The notes under the pieces are model-generated. The model had not been told where the DNA came from. It saw nothing but the letters and a program-made list of their open reading frames with translations, and made no database searches. The position numbers and the translations under genes were made by a program. From JAQUPP01 sp041649955 (GTDB lineage: Bacteria > Patescibacteriota > Patescibacteriia > UBA2591 > JAQUPP01), in contig JBAZMD010000013.1 of the NCBI GenBank assembly GCA_041649955.1, positions 1-22,282 on the forward strand: a DNA stretch of 22,282 nt, read 5' to 3'. Below are positions 1 through 8,132 of the stretch, piece by piece (within the stretch, counting starts at the first letter, position 1; every line of letters begins with the position of its first letter).

Positions 1-1512
1 TTATTCGCTCAATTGGGCGGAGGAATTTACACCAAGGCGGCTGACGTCGGCGCGGATTTAGTCGGTAAAGTTGAAGCCGGTATTCCGGAAGACGATATCA
101 GAAATCCGGCCGTTATCGCTGACTTGGTCGGTGATAATGTCGGAGATTGCGCAGGCCGCGGAGCGGATTTATTTGAAAGCACGGCTGCGGAAAATATCGG
201 CGCCATGATTTTAGGAATCGCTTTATTTCCAGTTTTCGGTTTGGCCGGAATTATTTTTCCTTTAGTCGCCCGCTCTTTCGGATTAATCGCTTCTATTTTT
301 GGAATAATGATTGTAAAAGTTAAAGGCAGTGAAGATCCGATGAAATCTTTAAATCGCGGATTTTATTTGACTGCTGTTTTGGCGGCCATTGGTTTTGGTT
401 TCGCCACTCATTGGCTTTTGCCTTCGCATTGGTTATTATTTTTCACTTGCGGCTTAGTCGGTTTATTAACCGGTGTCGCCTTTTTATTAATCACTCAATA
501 TTACACCGAATATCGCTATCGGCCGGTTAAATCAATTGCCCAAGCTTCAACAACCGGAGCTGCGACAAATATTATTTCCGGTTTTGCCGTTGCCTTGGAA
601 AGTACTGCCTTGCCGGCTGTTGTAATCAGCGCCGCGCTTTTGGGTTCTTATTGGCTGGGTAAAATGTCAGGTTTGAATCAAGGCGGACTTTACGGCACAG
701 CTATTGCGACAATGGGAATGTTATCTACTGCGGCTTATATTTTAGCCATGGACACTTTTGGCCCGATTACCGATAATGCCGGAGGAATTGTTGAAATGTC
801 GCAAGCTTCGCCTGAAGTGCGAAAAATTACTGATCGCTTGGATTCTGTCGGTAACACAACCAAAGCTTTAACAAAAGGTTATGCTGTCGGTTCTGCTGCC
901 TTGGCCGCATTCCTGCTTTTTTCCGCTTTCTTAACCGACGCTCATTTAACAAGCATTGATTTGGCCAAACCGGCTGTTTTTACCGGTGGATTATTGGGAG
1001 CAATGCTGGTTTTCCTTTTTTCTTCTTTGGCTATTCGCGCAGTCAGCCGCGGAGCTTATTATATTATCAATGAAGTGCGGGATCAATTCAAGAAAAATCC
1101 TGATATTATGAAAGGCTTGGCTAAACCTGATTATGCTCGCTGCGTTGACATTACCACCAAGGGCGCTTTAAAAGAAATGATTTTGCCTGGCTTGGTGGCG
1201 ATTTTACTGCCGACATTAATCGGTATTATTTTCAAAGCCGAAGTAATCGGCGCCTTTTTAATGGTTGCTACGATTGCCGGAATTTTGTTGGCTTTGGTTT
1301 TGAACAACGGCGGCGGAGCTTGGGATAACGCGAAAAAATTTATTGAAATCGGAAATCTCGGCGGCAAAGGTTCAGACACGCATAAAGCCACGGTTGTCGG
1401 CGACACAGTCGGCGATCCGTTTAAAGATACAGCCGGCCCATCGCTTCACGTTTTGATTAAATTGCTTTCCACTCTGACTTTGGTTTTACTGCCTTTGTTC
1501 TTGTTGAAATAA
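1..1512 (+). CDS. hppA: K+-independent membrane-bound proton pyrophosphatase, 3' part
   Basis: Integral-membrane pyrophosphatase that couples hydrolysis of pyrophosphate to ion pumping. The frame is open from base 1 (L-F-A-Q-L-G-G-G), so the gene continues to the left; about 503 residues are visible out of the roughly 680-700 usual for the family. Seen: the substrate/Mg motif GADLVGKVE, the acidic motif VGDNVGDCAGRGADLFE, many hydrophobic segments, and the C-terminal signature GDTVGDPFKDTAGPSLH. The motif GNTTKA has lysine (codon 862-864) where K+-dependent enzymes have alanine. From family knowledge this marks the K+-independent class, whose characterised members pump H+, so proton pumping is inferred. 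A TTG at 13-15 is an internal Leu codon, not a start. A strong hairpin terminator follows, so transcription probably ends here. Codon use resembles the surrounding core genes. Confidence 0.95.
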   Translation, partial: LFAQLGGGIYTKAADVGADLVGKVEAGIPEDDIRNPAVIADLVGDNVGDCAGRGADLFESTAAENIGAMILGIALFPVFGLAGIIFPLVARSFGLIASIFGIMIVKVKGSEDPMKSLNRGFYLTAVLAAIGFGFATHWLLPSHWLLFFTCGLVGLLTGVAFLLITQYYTEYRYRPVKSIAQASTTGAATNIISGFAVALESTALPAVVISAALLGSYWLGKMSGLNQGGLYGTAIATMGMLSTAAYILAMDTFGPITDNAGGIVEMSQASPEVRKITDRLDSVGNTTKALTKGYAVGSAALAAFLLFSAFLTDAHLTSIDLAKPAVFTGGLLGAMLVFLFSSLAIRAVSRGAYYIINEVRDQFKKNPDIMKGLAKPDYARCVDITTKGALKEMILPGLVAILLPTLIGIIFKAEVIGAFLMVATIAGILLALVLNNGGGAWDNAKKFIEIGNLGGKGSDTHKATVVGDTVGDPFKDTAGPSLHVLIKLLSTLTLVLLPLFLLK

Positions 1513-1530
1513 AAACAACTCAAAATAAAA

Positions 1531-1567
1531 TAGCTCAGCAAAATTAAAAAGGCTGAGCTATTTTTAT
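1531..1567 (+). terminator. Rho-independent terminator after hppA
   Basis: A 9-bp perfect stem TAGCTCAGC (1531-1539) / GCTGAGCTA (1552-1560) is followed by TTTTTATT. The stem can extend by A-T pairs into the flanking A and T runs. It lies 18 nt after the hppA stop codon. Confidence 0.9.
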
Positions 1568-1581
1568 TATAATATAAGGGG

Positions 1582-1610
1582 TTGACAAAAACCAATTTTT
1601 ATGATAAAAT
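1582..1610 (+). promoter_or_regulatory. Sigma70-type promoter for the receiver-domain gene
   Basis: Perfect -35 TTGACA at 1582-1587, a 17-nt spacer, and -10 TAAAAT at 1605-1610 preceded by an extended -10 TG (1602-1603). The predicted transcript start is about 1617, giving a leader of about 53 nt before the ATG at 1670. Confidence 0.85.
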
Positions 1611-1669
1611 AATAAAATTAAAAGTATAAATATCAACTGTAAAAAGTACCATAAAAATTGGAGGAAAAA

Positions 1670-2053
1670 ATGGAAAAATCATTTTTAGTACTGATATTAG
1701 ACGATGAATTTCATTTGCACGAAATTTGGAAAAAAATGATTGATAAACGTATAAAAATTTTACACGCTTATACAATTGAACAAGCGGAAGAACTTTTCAA
1801 GGCGAATCAAGATAAAATTGATGCTATGGCAATAGATGCCTGCATACAATCCGGCTTTGTTCCAAATACCCCTACCTTAGTTGCTAAAATTCGCGGAACA
1901 TTTGAATTCAAAGGACCAATGATTGCTATTTCGGGCAATCCGGATTTTGGTGAAAAATTAAAAGAGGTTGGCTGTGATCACAAATCGGCTAAATTGGATC
2001 TGCCTCAAATGATATTGAAAGTTCTTGGCCTTGTGCAATCGCCTAAACCTTAA
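1670..2053 (+). CDS. Stand-alone receiver (REC)-domain protein
   Basis: A 127-residue single-domain response-regulator-like protein with no output domain. The receiver pattern is readable: acidic pair D11-D12 after the first strand, candidate phosphoacceptor D56 (MAIDAC), S88 in the switch position (AISGNP), and a late lysine K105 or K108. From family knowledge such proteins relay phosphate or act through protein-protein contacts; the partner kinase is not in this window. Start choice: a TTG at 1658 opens the same frame, but the SD GGAGG (1660-1664) sits 5 nt before the ATG at 1670, which decides the start. The gene is monocistronic, with its own strong promoter and a hairpin terminator. It is one of the few genes here with a clear SD. 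The region after D56 (IQSGFVPNTPT) is unlike common REC loops, so the family call is good but the role is unknown. Confidence 0.8.
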   Translation: MEKSFLVLILDDEFHLHEIWKKMIDKRIKILHAYTIEQAEELFKANQDKIDAMAIDACIQSGFVPNTPTLVAKIRGTFEFKGPMIAISGNPDFGEKLKEVGCDHKSAKLDLPQMILKVLGLVQSPKP

Positions 2054-2060
2054 AAAAAAT

Positions 2061-2099
2061 CCCCGTGCTAAATAAAATTTAGTCACGGGGTTTTTATTT
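2061..2099. terminator. Bidirectional terminator between the REC gene and polX
   Basis: Stem CCCCGTG (2061-2067) / CACGGGG (2084-2090), extended inside by CTAAA/TTTAG with one bulged T. It is flanked by an A-run on the left (2052-2059) and TTTTTATTTT on the right, so it can serve the convergent REC (+) and polX (-) transcripts. Confidence 0.88.
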
Positions 2100-3814
2100 T
2101 ATTTTAAATATCCCAATAATTTTTCCATCGGCTGAGTATTGATTATATCTTTTTTCTCCGCCCAGCCTCGCCTGGCTTGAGCAATGCCAAATTCCATAAG
2201 TTTTAGCTGGTCTCTGTGATGCGCGTCTGTATTAATAATCATTTTTACTCCCATTTCTTTTGCTCGGCGGATATTTTGATCGTTTAAATCCAATCTCGCC
2301 GGATGAGCGTTGATTTCCAAAATTGTGCCTGTCTGTTTTGCCACTTTTAAAATTTCGTTAAAATCAATTTGATACTCTTCTCTTTTCTTGATAATTCTTC
2401 CGGTCGGATGCGAGATAATATCAATATTCGGATTTTCCATTGCCTTGATTATTCTGGCTGTCATTTTTTCTTTGCTTAATTTAAAATTGGAATGAACGCC
2501 GGCAATGACAAAATCAAATTTTTTTAAAACCTCGTCTTTAATATCAACCGAACCGTCATTTAAAATATTCGTTTCGCAACCGTGCAAAATGCGGAATTTG
2601 GAATTTAATTTCAAATTCAATTTTTCAATAGCTTTATGTTGTTCTAAAAGTTGTTTTTCGTCCAAACCGTTTTCAATTCTTAAAAATTTTGTGTGATCAG
2701 AAATGCCAATATATTCATAACCCATTTCCATTGCCTTATCGGCCATTTCAAAAATCGTATTTTCGCCGCCGTCCCAATTGGAATGGCAGTGCAAATCGCC
2801 TTTAATGTCATTGTAATCAATAATTTTCGGCAAAGTATTTTTTAAAGCCGCTTCTATTTCTCCTCTGTTTTCTCGCATTTCCGGTGGTACCCAATCCATG
2901 CCGAGAGCTTTATAAATTTCTTCTTCGGTTTTTCCGGCAATTATTTTTGAGCCGCGGAAAAGCCCGTATTCTGAAAGTTTTAATTTTTTTTCTATGGCTA
3001 TTTTCCTGACAACAATATTATGATCTTTTGAACCGGTAAAATATTGAAGAGCCGCGCCATAACTTTCTTTGGGAACAACCCGAATATCCATGTCAAAACC
3101 ATTGCTTATTCTCACAGACGCTTTTGTCATCCCCTTGCCCCAAACTTTTATTACTCCGGGCAGAGAAACAAAAAAATCCATCACTTTTTTTGGATTTTCC
3201 GAAATTACCAAAAAATCAACATCACCGATGGTTTCCTGTCTTCTCCGCAAAGAACCGGCCATATCAACTTTTTCCACTTCTTTTAAATTTTCCAATTTTT
3301 GATAAATTTCTTTGGCCATGGGCAAAATTTCACCCAAAAGAAATCTCCCTCTGCTTCTTTTTAAAAATGTAATTCCTTCCAAAATATTTTTTTCTGTTTT
3401 TTCGCCAAAGCCGAAAAGCGGAGCGATTTTATGAGCTTGAGCCGCTTTTTCCAAATCTTTTAAATTTTTAATTTTCAATTTTTCGTAAAGTATTTTTATT
3501 TTTTGAGGGCCCATTCCTTCAACTGCCGTCAATTCGTCTATTTTAACCGGCGTTTGTTTTTTTAATTTTTGATAATATTTTATTTTGCCTGTTTTTAAAT
3601 ATTCCTCCATTTTCAAAGCAATACTCTCGCCCACTCCGGGAATTTTCTCCAAGCCTTTTAATCCGTCTTTGTGATAAATATCTTCCACTGATTCTTCCAA
3701 TGTTTCCAAAGTAAGAGCCGCTTTTTGATAAGCATAGGGTTTAAAAGCCACTCCTTGCATTTCAAGGTATTCGGCTATTTCGTAAAATATTTTTGCTAAT
3801 TCTTGATTTTTCAT
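2099..3814 (-). CDS. polX: DNA polymerase/3'-5' exonuclease PolX (family X polymerase plus PHP domain)
   Basis: 571 residues, the usual length of bacterial PolX, a repair polymerase with an associated PHP-domain exonuclease. Domain order: helix-hairpin-helix region (residues about 50-145, with LEKIPGVGE and AVEGMGPQK), family X nucleotidyltransferase core with GSLRRR and GDVDFLV (metal ligands D198 and D200, third carboxylate in FDMDIRV around 241-243), then a C-terminal PHP domain from about 335. The PHP metal ligands are visible: GDLHCHSNWDG (H342, H344, D348), H374, H441, H469, and TDAHH (D530, H532). Both activities look intact. Start ATG 3814 has no SD; a promoter-like pair TTGTCA/TACAAT ends 8 nt before the ATG, so the message would be nearly leaderless. 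It is divergent from trpS and shares its -35 region. Its 3' end abuts the terminator shared with the REC gene. Confidence 0.95.
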   Translation of the reverse strand: MKNQELAKIFYEIAEYLEMQGVAFKPYAYQKAALTLETLEESVEDIYHKDGLKGLEKIPGVGESIALKMEEYLKTGKIKYYQKLKKQTPVKIDELTAVEGMGPQKIKILYEKLKIKNLKDLEKAAQAHKIAPLFGFGEKTEKNILEGITFLKRSRGRFLLGEILPMAKEIYQKLENLKEVEKVDMAGSLRRRQETIGDVDFLVISENPKKVMDFFVSLPGVIKVWGKGMTKASVRISNGFDMDIRVVPKESYGAALQYFTGSKDHNIVVRKIAIEKKLKLSEYGLFRGSKIIAGKTEEEIYKALGMDWVPPEMRENRGEIEAALKNTLPKIIDYNDIKGDLHCHSNWDGGENTIFEMADKAMEMGYEYIGISDHTKFLRIENGLDEKQLLEQHKAIEKLNLKLNSKFRILHGCETNILNDGSVDIKDEVLKKFDFVIAGVHSNFKLSKEKMTARIIKAMENPNIDIISHPTGRIIKKREEYQIDFNEILKVAKQTGTILEINAHPARLDLNDQNIRRAKEMGVKMIINTDAHHRDQLKLMEFGIAQARRGWAEKKDIINTQPMEKLLGYLK

Positions 3815-3822
3815 ACTCTTTC

Positions 3823-3850
3823 ATTGTAAATTACCTACACAAATTGACAA
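3823..3850 (-). promoter_or_regulatory. Promoter of polX (minus strand)
   Basis: On the minus strand: -35 TTGTCA (3850-3845), 16-nt spacer, -10 TACAAT (3828-3823). The predicted start is near 3816, two bases before the ATG at 3814. The -35 overlaps the -35 of the opposing trpS promoter. Confidence 0.6.
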
Positions 3851-3873
3851 GCCTATACTCGCTATGTTATAAT
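3844..3873 (+). promoter_or_regulatory. Promoter of trpS
   Basis: Consensus -35 TTGACA (3844-3849), 18-nt spacer, perfect -10 TATAAT (3868-3873) with an extended -10 TG (3865-3866). The predicted transcript start, 7 nt after the -10, is the A of the trpS ATG at 3880. Confidence 0.85.
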
Positions 3874-3879
3874 AAAGGC

Positions 3880-4863
3880 ATGACTTTATTCAGCGGAGTA
3901 CAACCGACCGGAATGCTCCATATCGGAAATTATTTCGGAGCAATTAAAAATTGGGTAAAACTTCAAGAAAAATATCCAAGCATTTTTTGTATTGTTGATT
4001 ATCATGCCATTACTGTTCCTTACGACCCGAAAACAATGCAAGATAAAATTTTAGATCTGTCCATGGATTATATCGCCTGCGGCATTGACCCCAAAAAATC
4101 AATTCTTTTCGTCCAATCGCAAATTCCGGAAGTAACCGAATTGGCTTGGATTTTAAACACGATTACTCCGATTGGCGAGCTTCGCCGCATGACTCAATTT
4201 AAAGATAAAAGCCAAGAACATTCGGAAAGCGTTAATATGGGTCTTTTTGATTATCCGGTTTTAATGGCCGCTGATATTTTGCTTTATAAGGCAGGAATTG
4301 TACCTGTTGGCGAAGATCAGGTCCAGCATTTGGAATTAACCAGAGAAATCGCCAGAAGATTTAATAAAACATTTGGACAAACGTTTCCTGAACCAAAATC
4401 AATTTTGACCCAAGGATCGCGAATTATGAGTTTAACTGATCCGACTAAAAAAATGTCAAAATCTCACTGTCCGGAAACTTATATTTCTTTATCCGATTCG
4501 CCGGAAATTATTTTTAAAAAACTTTCCACGGCCATGACTGATCCGGCCCGCCAAAGAAAAACCGATCCGGGCACTCCTGACAAATGCAATCTTTATCATC
4601 TCCATCAATTGATTTCTTCTTCAAAAGAATTGGATTATATTGCCAAGGGCTGTCAAAAAGCGCAAATCGGCTGTTTGGAATGCAAAAAATTATTAGCTGA
4701 TAATTTAGCCAAAGAATTGGCGCCAATTCAGAAAAAAAGAAAAGAACTTGCCGAGAATCCGGAGAAAATAAAAAAAATTCTGGCCAACGGAACTGAACAA
4801 GCCAAAAAAATTGCACAAAAAACTTTAATTGAAGTAAAGAAAAAAATGGGGCTTCTATTCTAA
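3880..4863 (+). CDS. trpS: Tryptophan--tRNA ligase
   Basis: Class I aminoacyl-tRNA synthetase that charges tRNA-Trp in the cytoplasm. 327 residues, typical of bacterial TrpS. Seen: the N-terminal start FSGVQPTG with the HIGH-like LHIGNYFG, the TrpS-specific stretch GELRRMTQFKDKS, the LMAADILLYKA region, GEDQVQHLELTREIARRFN, and the KMSKS loop as KKMSKS. The reading frame is open further upstream to 3793, but the family start MTLFSGVQPTG at 3880 fits. The upstream extension lies inside the promoter and would overlap polX. AAAGG sits one base from the ATG, too close to act as an SD, and the -10 box ends 6 nt before the ATG, so a leaderless mRNA is likely. A strong hairpin terminator follows the gene. 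Confidence 0.97.
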   Translation: MTLFSGVQPTGMLHIGNYFGAIKNWVKLQEKYPSIFCIVDYHAITVPYDPKTMQDKILDLSMDYIACGIDPKKSILFVQSQIPEVTELAWILNTITPIGELRRMTQFKDKSQEHSESVNMGLFDYPVLMAADILLYKAGIVPVGEDQVQHLELTREIARRFNKTFGQTFPEPKSILTQGSRIMSLTDPTKKMSKSHCPETYISLSDSPEIIFKKLSTAMTDPARQRKTDPGTPDKCNLYHLHQLISSSKELDYIAKGCQKAQIGCLECKKLLADNLAKELAPIQKKRKELAENPEKIKKILANGTEQAKKIAQKTLIEVKKKMGLLF

Positions 4864-4897
4864 AATTTTATTGAGTTTATGTCTTATAAATATAATA

Positions 4898-4930
4898 GAG
4901 GGGAGAATTTAATTTCTCCCCTCTTTTATT
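4898..4930 (+). terminator. Rho-independent terminator after trpS
   Basis: A 10-bp perfect stem GAGGGGAGAA (4898-4907) / TTCTCCCCTC (4914-4923) with a 6-nt loop, followed by TTTTATTTC. It lies between convergent trpS and prs. The reverse-strand tail is poorer in U, so it serves mainly trpS. Confidence 0.9.
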
Positions 4931-4939
4931 TCATTGGAT

Positions 4940-5902
4940 TTAGGATGGGATTTGGACATACAATTCAGTAACAGATTTATTCTCATGAACCCGCTGGATA
5001 GCTTGAGCGATTAAACTTGCCACGGAAACTATCCGAAACCTTTTCTCATGTCCAATAGGTGGAGAAAAAGGTAAAGAATTTGTGGCAACTACCAACTCAA
5101 TATCGGAAGCAATAATCCTCTCAACTGCGCCAGGAGTAAGGTTAAGGTGTGTAACACAACTGATAATTTTTTTCGCACCCTTTTCCTTTAGAGCTTCAAT
5201 ATCCTCTATTAGAGTTGCGGCCGTTCGAATCATGTCATCAAAGAGAAGTAAATTCTTCCCTTTAATGTCACCCACTATATTCATTACTTTAACCCTTCCG
5301 TTATCCTCTCGCCTTTTATCAATAGAGGCAACTGGAAAATTTGGAGACAATCTGCGCGCGAAACCACGTGTTCTTTCTGCTCGACCAAGATCAGACGAAA
5401 CAATTACCCAATCTTTCTCATTAATCTCAAGTTCTTGGCAAACCGGAATCAAAACTGGCGTTGAGTAGAGATGGTCAACCAGACACGGATGAAAAAAACC
5501 TATGGTTGTTTCGTTGTGAATCTCAAATAGAATAACTCTCTTAACACCAATAGCAGACATGATTGTGGCCATTACATCAATAGAGATCGGTACGTGGGGC
5601 TTGTCTTTGCGATCCTGGCAGGTATAACCGCAATAGGTTAAAACAGCGGTAATGCGTCCGGCCGATGACCTTACTAAAGCATCAACCATCAAGAAAAGTT
5701 CAAACCAGTTTTCAGCTGGAGCCGGCGTCGGTTGAATGATAAAGACATCATCACCCCGAACGCTTGTTCCAATCTCGACTTGCACTTCTCTATCCGGGAA
5801 TTGTTTAACCTTTGCTGGTTCCAAGGGAATGCTTAAATATTTGCATATCTCCTCAGCCAACGGGCGATGACAATTTCCGGTAAAAATTTTTAGGTTCTTC
5901 AT
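4940..5902 (-). CDS. prs: Ribose-phosphate pyrophosphokinase (PRPP synthetase), divergent
   Basis: Converts ribose 5-phosphate and ATP to PRPP for nucleotide synthesis. 320 residues, normal length. Seen: N-terminal KIFTGN, QFPDREVQVEI, the VRGDDVFIIQPT strand, the metal ligand histidine in FEIHNETTIGFF (H129), the catalytic-loop KRR (196-198), and the PRPP loop DDMIRTAATL (222-231). The family PRPP loop is normally DDMIDTGGT; here Asp becomes Arg226 and Gly-Gly becomes Ala-Ala, and the usual PYFGYARQDR stretch reads TYCGYTCQDR. The overall family is clear, but activity with standard kinetics is less certain. The gene has its own TTGACA/CATAAT promoter and a strong SD AGGAGG, unlike most neighbours, and appears richer in G+C than the flanking genes (estimated by eye). 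Transfer from another lineage is possible. Confidence 0.9.
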   Translation of the reverse strand: MKNLKIFTGNCHRPLAEEICKYLSIPLEPAKVKQFPDREVQVEIGTSVRGDDVFIIQPTPAPAENWFELFLMVDALVRSSAGRITAVLTYCGYTCQDRKDKPHVPISIDVMATIMSAIGVKRVILFEIHNETTIGFFHPCLVDHLYSTPVLIPVCQELEINEKDWVIVSSDLGRAERTRGFARRLSPNFPVASIDKRREDNGRVKVMNIVGDIKGKNLLLFDDMIRTAATLIEDIEALKEKGAKKIISCVTHLNLTPGAVERIIASDIELVVATNSLPFSPPIGHEKRFRIVSVASLIAQAIQRVHENKSVTELYVQIPS

Positions 5903-5923
5903 GTTCCCTCCTTTTCTACCTTT

Positions 5924-5952
5924 ATTATGATCTTTTTTTGAATTTTTGTCAA
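5924..5952 (-). promoter_or_regulatory. Promoter of prs
   Basis: Minus strand: TTGACA (5952-5947), 17-nt spacer, CATAAT (5929-5924). A short leader then carries AAAGGAGGG a few bases before the ATG at 5902, so this gene uses conventional SD-led initiation. Confidence 0.75.
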
Positions 5953-5966
5953 CCTACTCTTACTAA

Positions 5967-6750
5967 TTATAAATTTATTCTCTCCAGTTTAATTTTTTGC
6001 TCCAGCCATTTTGTGGCCAATTCTTGAAATTTTGGCGTCAAATCTGAGACAAAAAATTTATGATCCAAACCCTTAATCAGGGTTTTTTCTATTTCAGAAT
6101 TTTTTGCCAAAAATTCTTTTATTTCTTTAGCCACCTCTTCTCCCGGATCAATAATTTTAACTTTGCGGCCTATTTTGGTCTGAATCATTGTTCTTAAAAA
6201 AGGATAATGAGTGCAAGCTAAAATCAATGTATCTATTTTTTCTGAACGCAATGATTTTAAATAACGTTTAACAATTTTTTTGGTTTCTTGTTTTTTAAGC
6301 CAACCTTCTTCAACTAAAGGAACTAATAACGGCGCGGCTTGAGAAAAAACTTTAATGGACGGATTTTGCTGATGAATTAATTTTTTGTAAACTTGGGAAT
6401 TAATCGTCGCTCGAGTTCCAATAACGCCGATTCTGCCCGAAGTAACTTTAACAGCCGCTCTGACAGCCGGACTGACAACTTCAAAAATGGGCAAAGAAAT
6501 CTTTTTTTTTTAATTCATCTACGGCTATTGCCGAAGCGGTATTGCAGGCCACAACAATAATTTTCGCCCCGTTTTTGATTAGAAATTCAGCGTTTTTCAA
6601 AGCGCATTTTTTTATAACTTCTTCTCCCCTGCCTCCGTACGGAAAATTCGCCGTATCGCCCAAATATAAAATTTGATATTCTCCCAAATGGTCGAATATC
6701 TTTTTTACCACTGTTAATCCTCCAATACCTGAATCAAAAATGCCAATCAT
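5967..6750 (-). pseudogene. murI: Glutamate racemase, frameshifted at a 10-A homopolymer
   Basis: MurI supplies D-glutamate for peptidoglycan. The 5' part (6750-6481) carries FDSGIGGLTVV and the first catalytic Cys, VVACNTAS (C69). The 3' part (readable from TTG 6494 to 5967) carries VVSPAVRAAV, IGVIGTRATI and the second catalytic Cys in LACTHYPFLR. The parts are in different frames, and the switch falls at a run of ten T on the plus strand (6502-6511, ten A in the mRNA). With nine A the frame continues through KKKISLPIFEVVSPAV and gives about 260 residues, the normal MurI length. All other family positions look preserved, so this may be a sequencing or assembly indel, a recent mutation, or a site rescued by transcriptional slippage. 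The ATG overlaps the stop of the upstream mutase gene (ATGA), so translation is probably coupled. No terminator is visible after the stop. Confidence 0.85.
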
Positions 6751-8129
6751 AAAGATTTAATTATTTTACTGATTTTTTTAAATTCAGATTCTGCTTTTTC
6801 TTTATTTTTGGCTTCAACGACTATCCTTAATAAGGGTTCTGTATTTGACGGCCGGGCATTAAGCCACCAACCCGCGGGAGAGTCCCAATAATCCACTGTT
6901 AAACCATCAAGATTATCCTGCTCGCCGTCTTTGTAAGCATCTTTTATTTTTTGAATAGTTTTTTGCCTGTCTTCAACTTTAAAATTAATTTCGCCTATTC
7001 GATAATAACGCTGAAATTTTTTAATCAATTCTGACAAGGGCTGATTATTTTCCGATAAAATTTTTAACATCACCATTAAAGTTAATCCGCCGCTCTCGGC
7101 AAAAAATACATCGCGAAAATATAAATGGCCGGCAATTTCTCCGCCGAAAATGGCGTTATTTTCTTTAGCCGCTACTTTCATAAAAGCATGGCCGGTTCTG
7201 GATCTAATTGGAACACCTCCATTTTCTTTAACAATTTCCGACAAACTTTTGGAGCAAGTCAAATTATAAACGATTTTGGCTTTTGGTTCTTTTTTAAGAT
7301 AATAACCGGCGAATAAAGCGATAATCATATCACTGCTGATAATTTCTCCTTTTTCATCAACAAAAATTGTTCTGTCTGCGTCGCCGTCCAAAGCCAGACC
7401 AAAATCAGCCTTTTTTTCTAAAACCGTTTCTTGTAGTTTTTTAAGATTAGCCGCTATCAGCGGATCGGACGAATGATTCGGAAAATTACCGTCTGGCGTA
7501 AAATAAAGAGGAATTAATTTAACGGGAATTTTTTTAGATACTTCTTTGATCATTTCTCCTCCAACGCCATTGGCAGCGTCCACTACGACTTTCAAAGGTT
7601 TAATTTTTTTGAGATCAATCAGATTTAAAATATATTTCAAATAATGCGGCACAATATCTTTTTTAATAATTTTACCTAGATGCTCAACCTTACCAAACTG
7701 ACCCTTAAGCGCTAATTCTTTAATTTGCGGGATTCCCCAATCGCCTGAAAGATATCTTGGGCCTTTGGCCATCATTTTAATGCCAATATATTCCGGCGGA
7801 TTATGGCTGGCTGTAATCATTACTGAAGCATCAGTTTTGAAATAATGAAGTGCAAAATAAAGAGAATCAGTGGCAACTTGGCCAATATCAATAATATTCG
7901 CTCCTTGAGAAAGGACGCCCTGAGAAAATGATTTAAAAATTTTAGGCGCTGATAAACGACAATCGCGGCCGATAACAATTTTTAGCTTTGAATTTTCTAT
8001 GTGTAATTCCTTGCTTAAAAAATTAACAAAAGCACAGCCTATTTGATAGGCCGCGTCTTCATTAAAATCCTTTGGGTATATTCCCCGAATATCATAAGCG
8101 AGAAAAATTTTTGGATTAATTTTATTCAT
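6747..8129 (-). CDS. manB: Phosphomannomutase/phosphoglucomutase (alpha-D-phosphohexomutase)
   Basis: Interconverts hexose 1- and 6-phosphates, supplying sugar nucleotides for envelope glycans. 460 residues, normal for the family. The four family signatures are present in order: the phosphoserine loop TASHNP (S108), the metal-binding loop DGDADR (248-253), the sugar-specificity loop GGEIAGH (329-335), and the phosphate-binding loop RPSNTEP (426-432). The N-terminal AYDIRG is also standard. Whether mannose, glucose or glucosamine phosphates are preferred cannot be read from sequence; the GEIAGH loop fits the PMM/PGM group more than GlmM. There is no SD. The start lies 3 nt after the stop of the upstream gene, and the stop overlaps the murI start, so it is probably translated as part of one operon. 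Confidence 0.93.
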   Translation of the reverse strand: MNKINPKIFLAYDIRGIYPKDFNEDAAYQIGCAFVNFLSKELHIENSKLKIVIGRDCRLSAPKIFKSFSQGVLSQGANIIDIGQVATDSLYFALHYFKTDASVMITASHNPPEYIGIKMMAKGPRYLSGDWGIPQIKELALKGQFGKVEHLGKIIKKDIVPHYLKYILNLIDLKKIKPLKVVVDAANGVGGEMIKEVSKKIPVKLIPLYFTPDGNFPNHSSDPLIAANLKKLQETVLEKKADFGLALDGDADRTIFVDEKGEIISSDMIIALFAGYYLKKEPKAKIVYNLTCSKSLSEIVKENGGVPIRSRTGHAFMKVAAKENNAIFGGEIAGHLYFRDVFFAESGGLTLMVMLKILSENNQPLSELIKKFQRYYRIGEINFKVEDRQKTIQKIKDAYKDGEQDNLDGLTVDYWDSPAGWWLNARPSNTEPLLRIVVEAKNKEKAESEFKKISKIIKSL

Positions 8130-8132
8130 TTT

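Noticed and set aside
13..15. TTG as the start codon of the pyrophosphatase gene
   Set aside because: The frame is open to base 1 and the upstream residues continue the conserved family sequence, so the gene is truncated by the window edge, not started here.
1131..1406. 91-codon minus-strand ORF inside hppA
   Set aside because: It lies opposite a strongly conserved coding region and has no initiation signals or recognisable protein features.
3793..3879. 29-codon N-terminal extension of trpS
   Set aside because: It runs through the trpS promoter and into polX, and TrpS family proteins start at the equivalent of codon 30.
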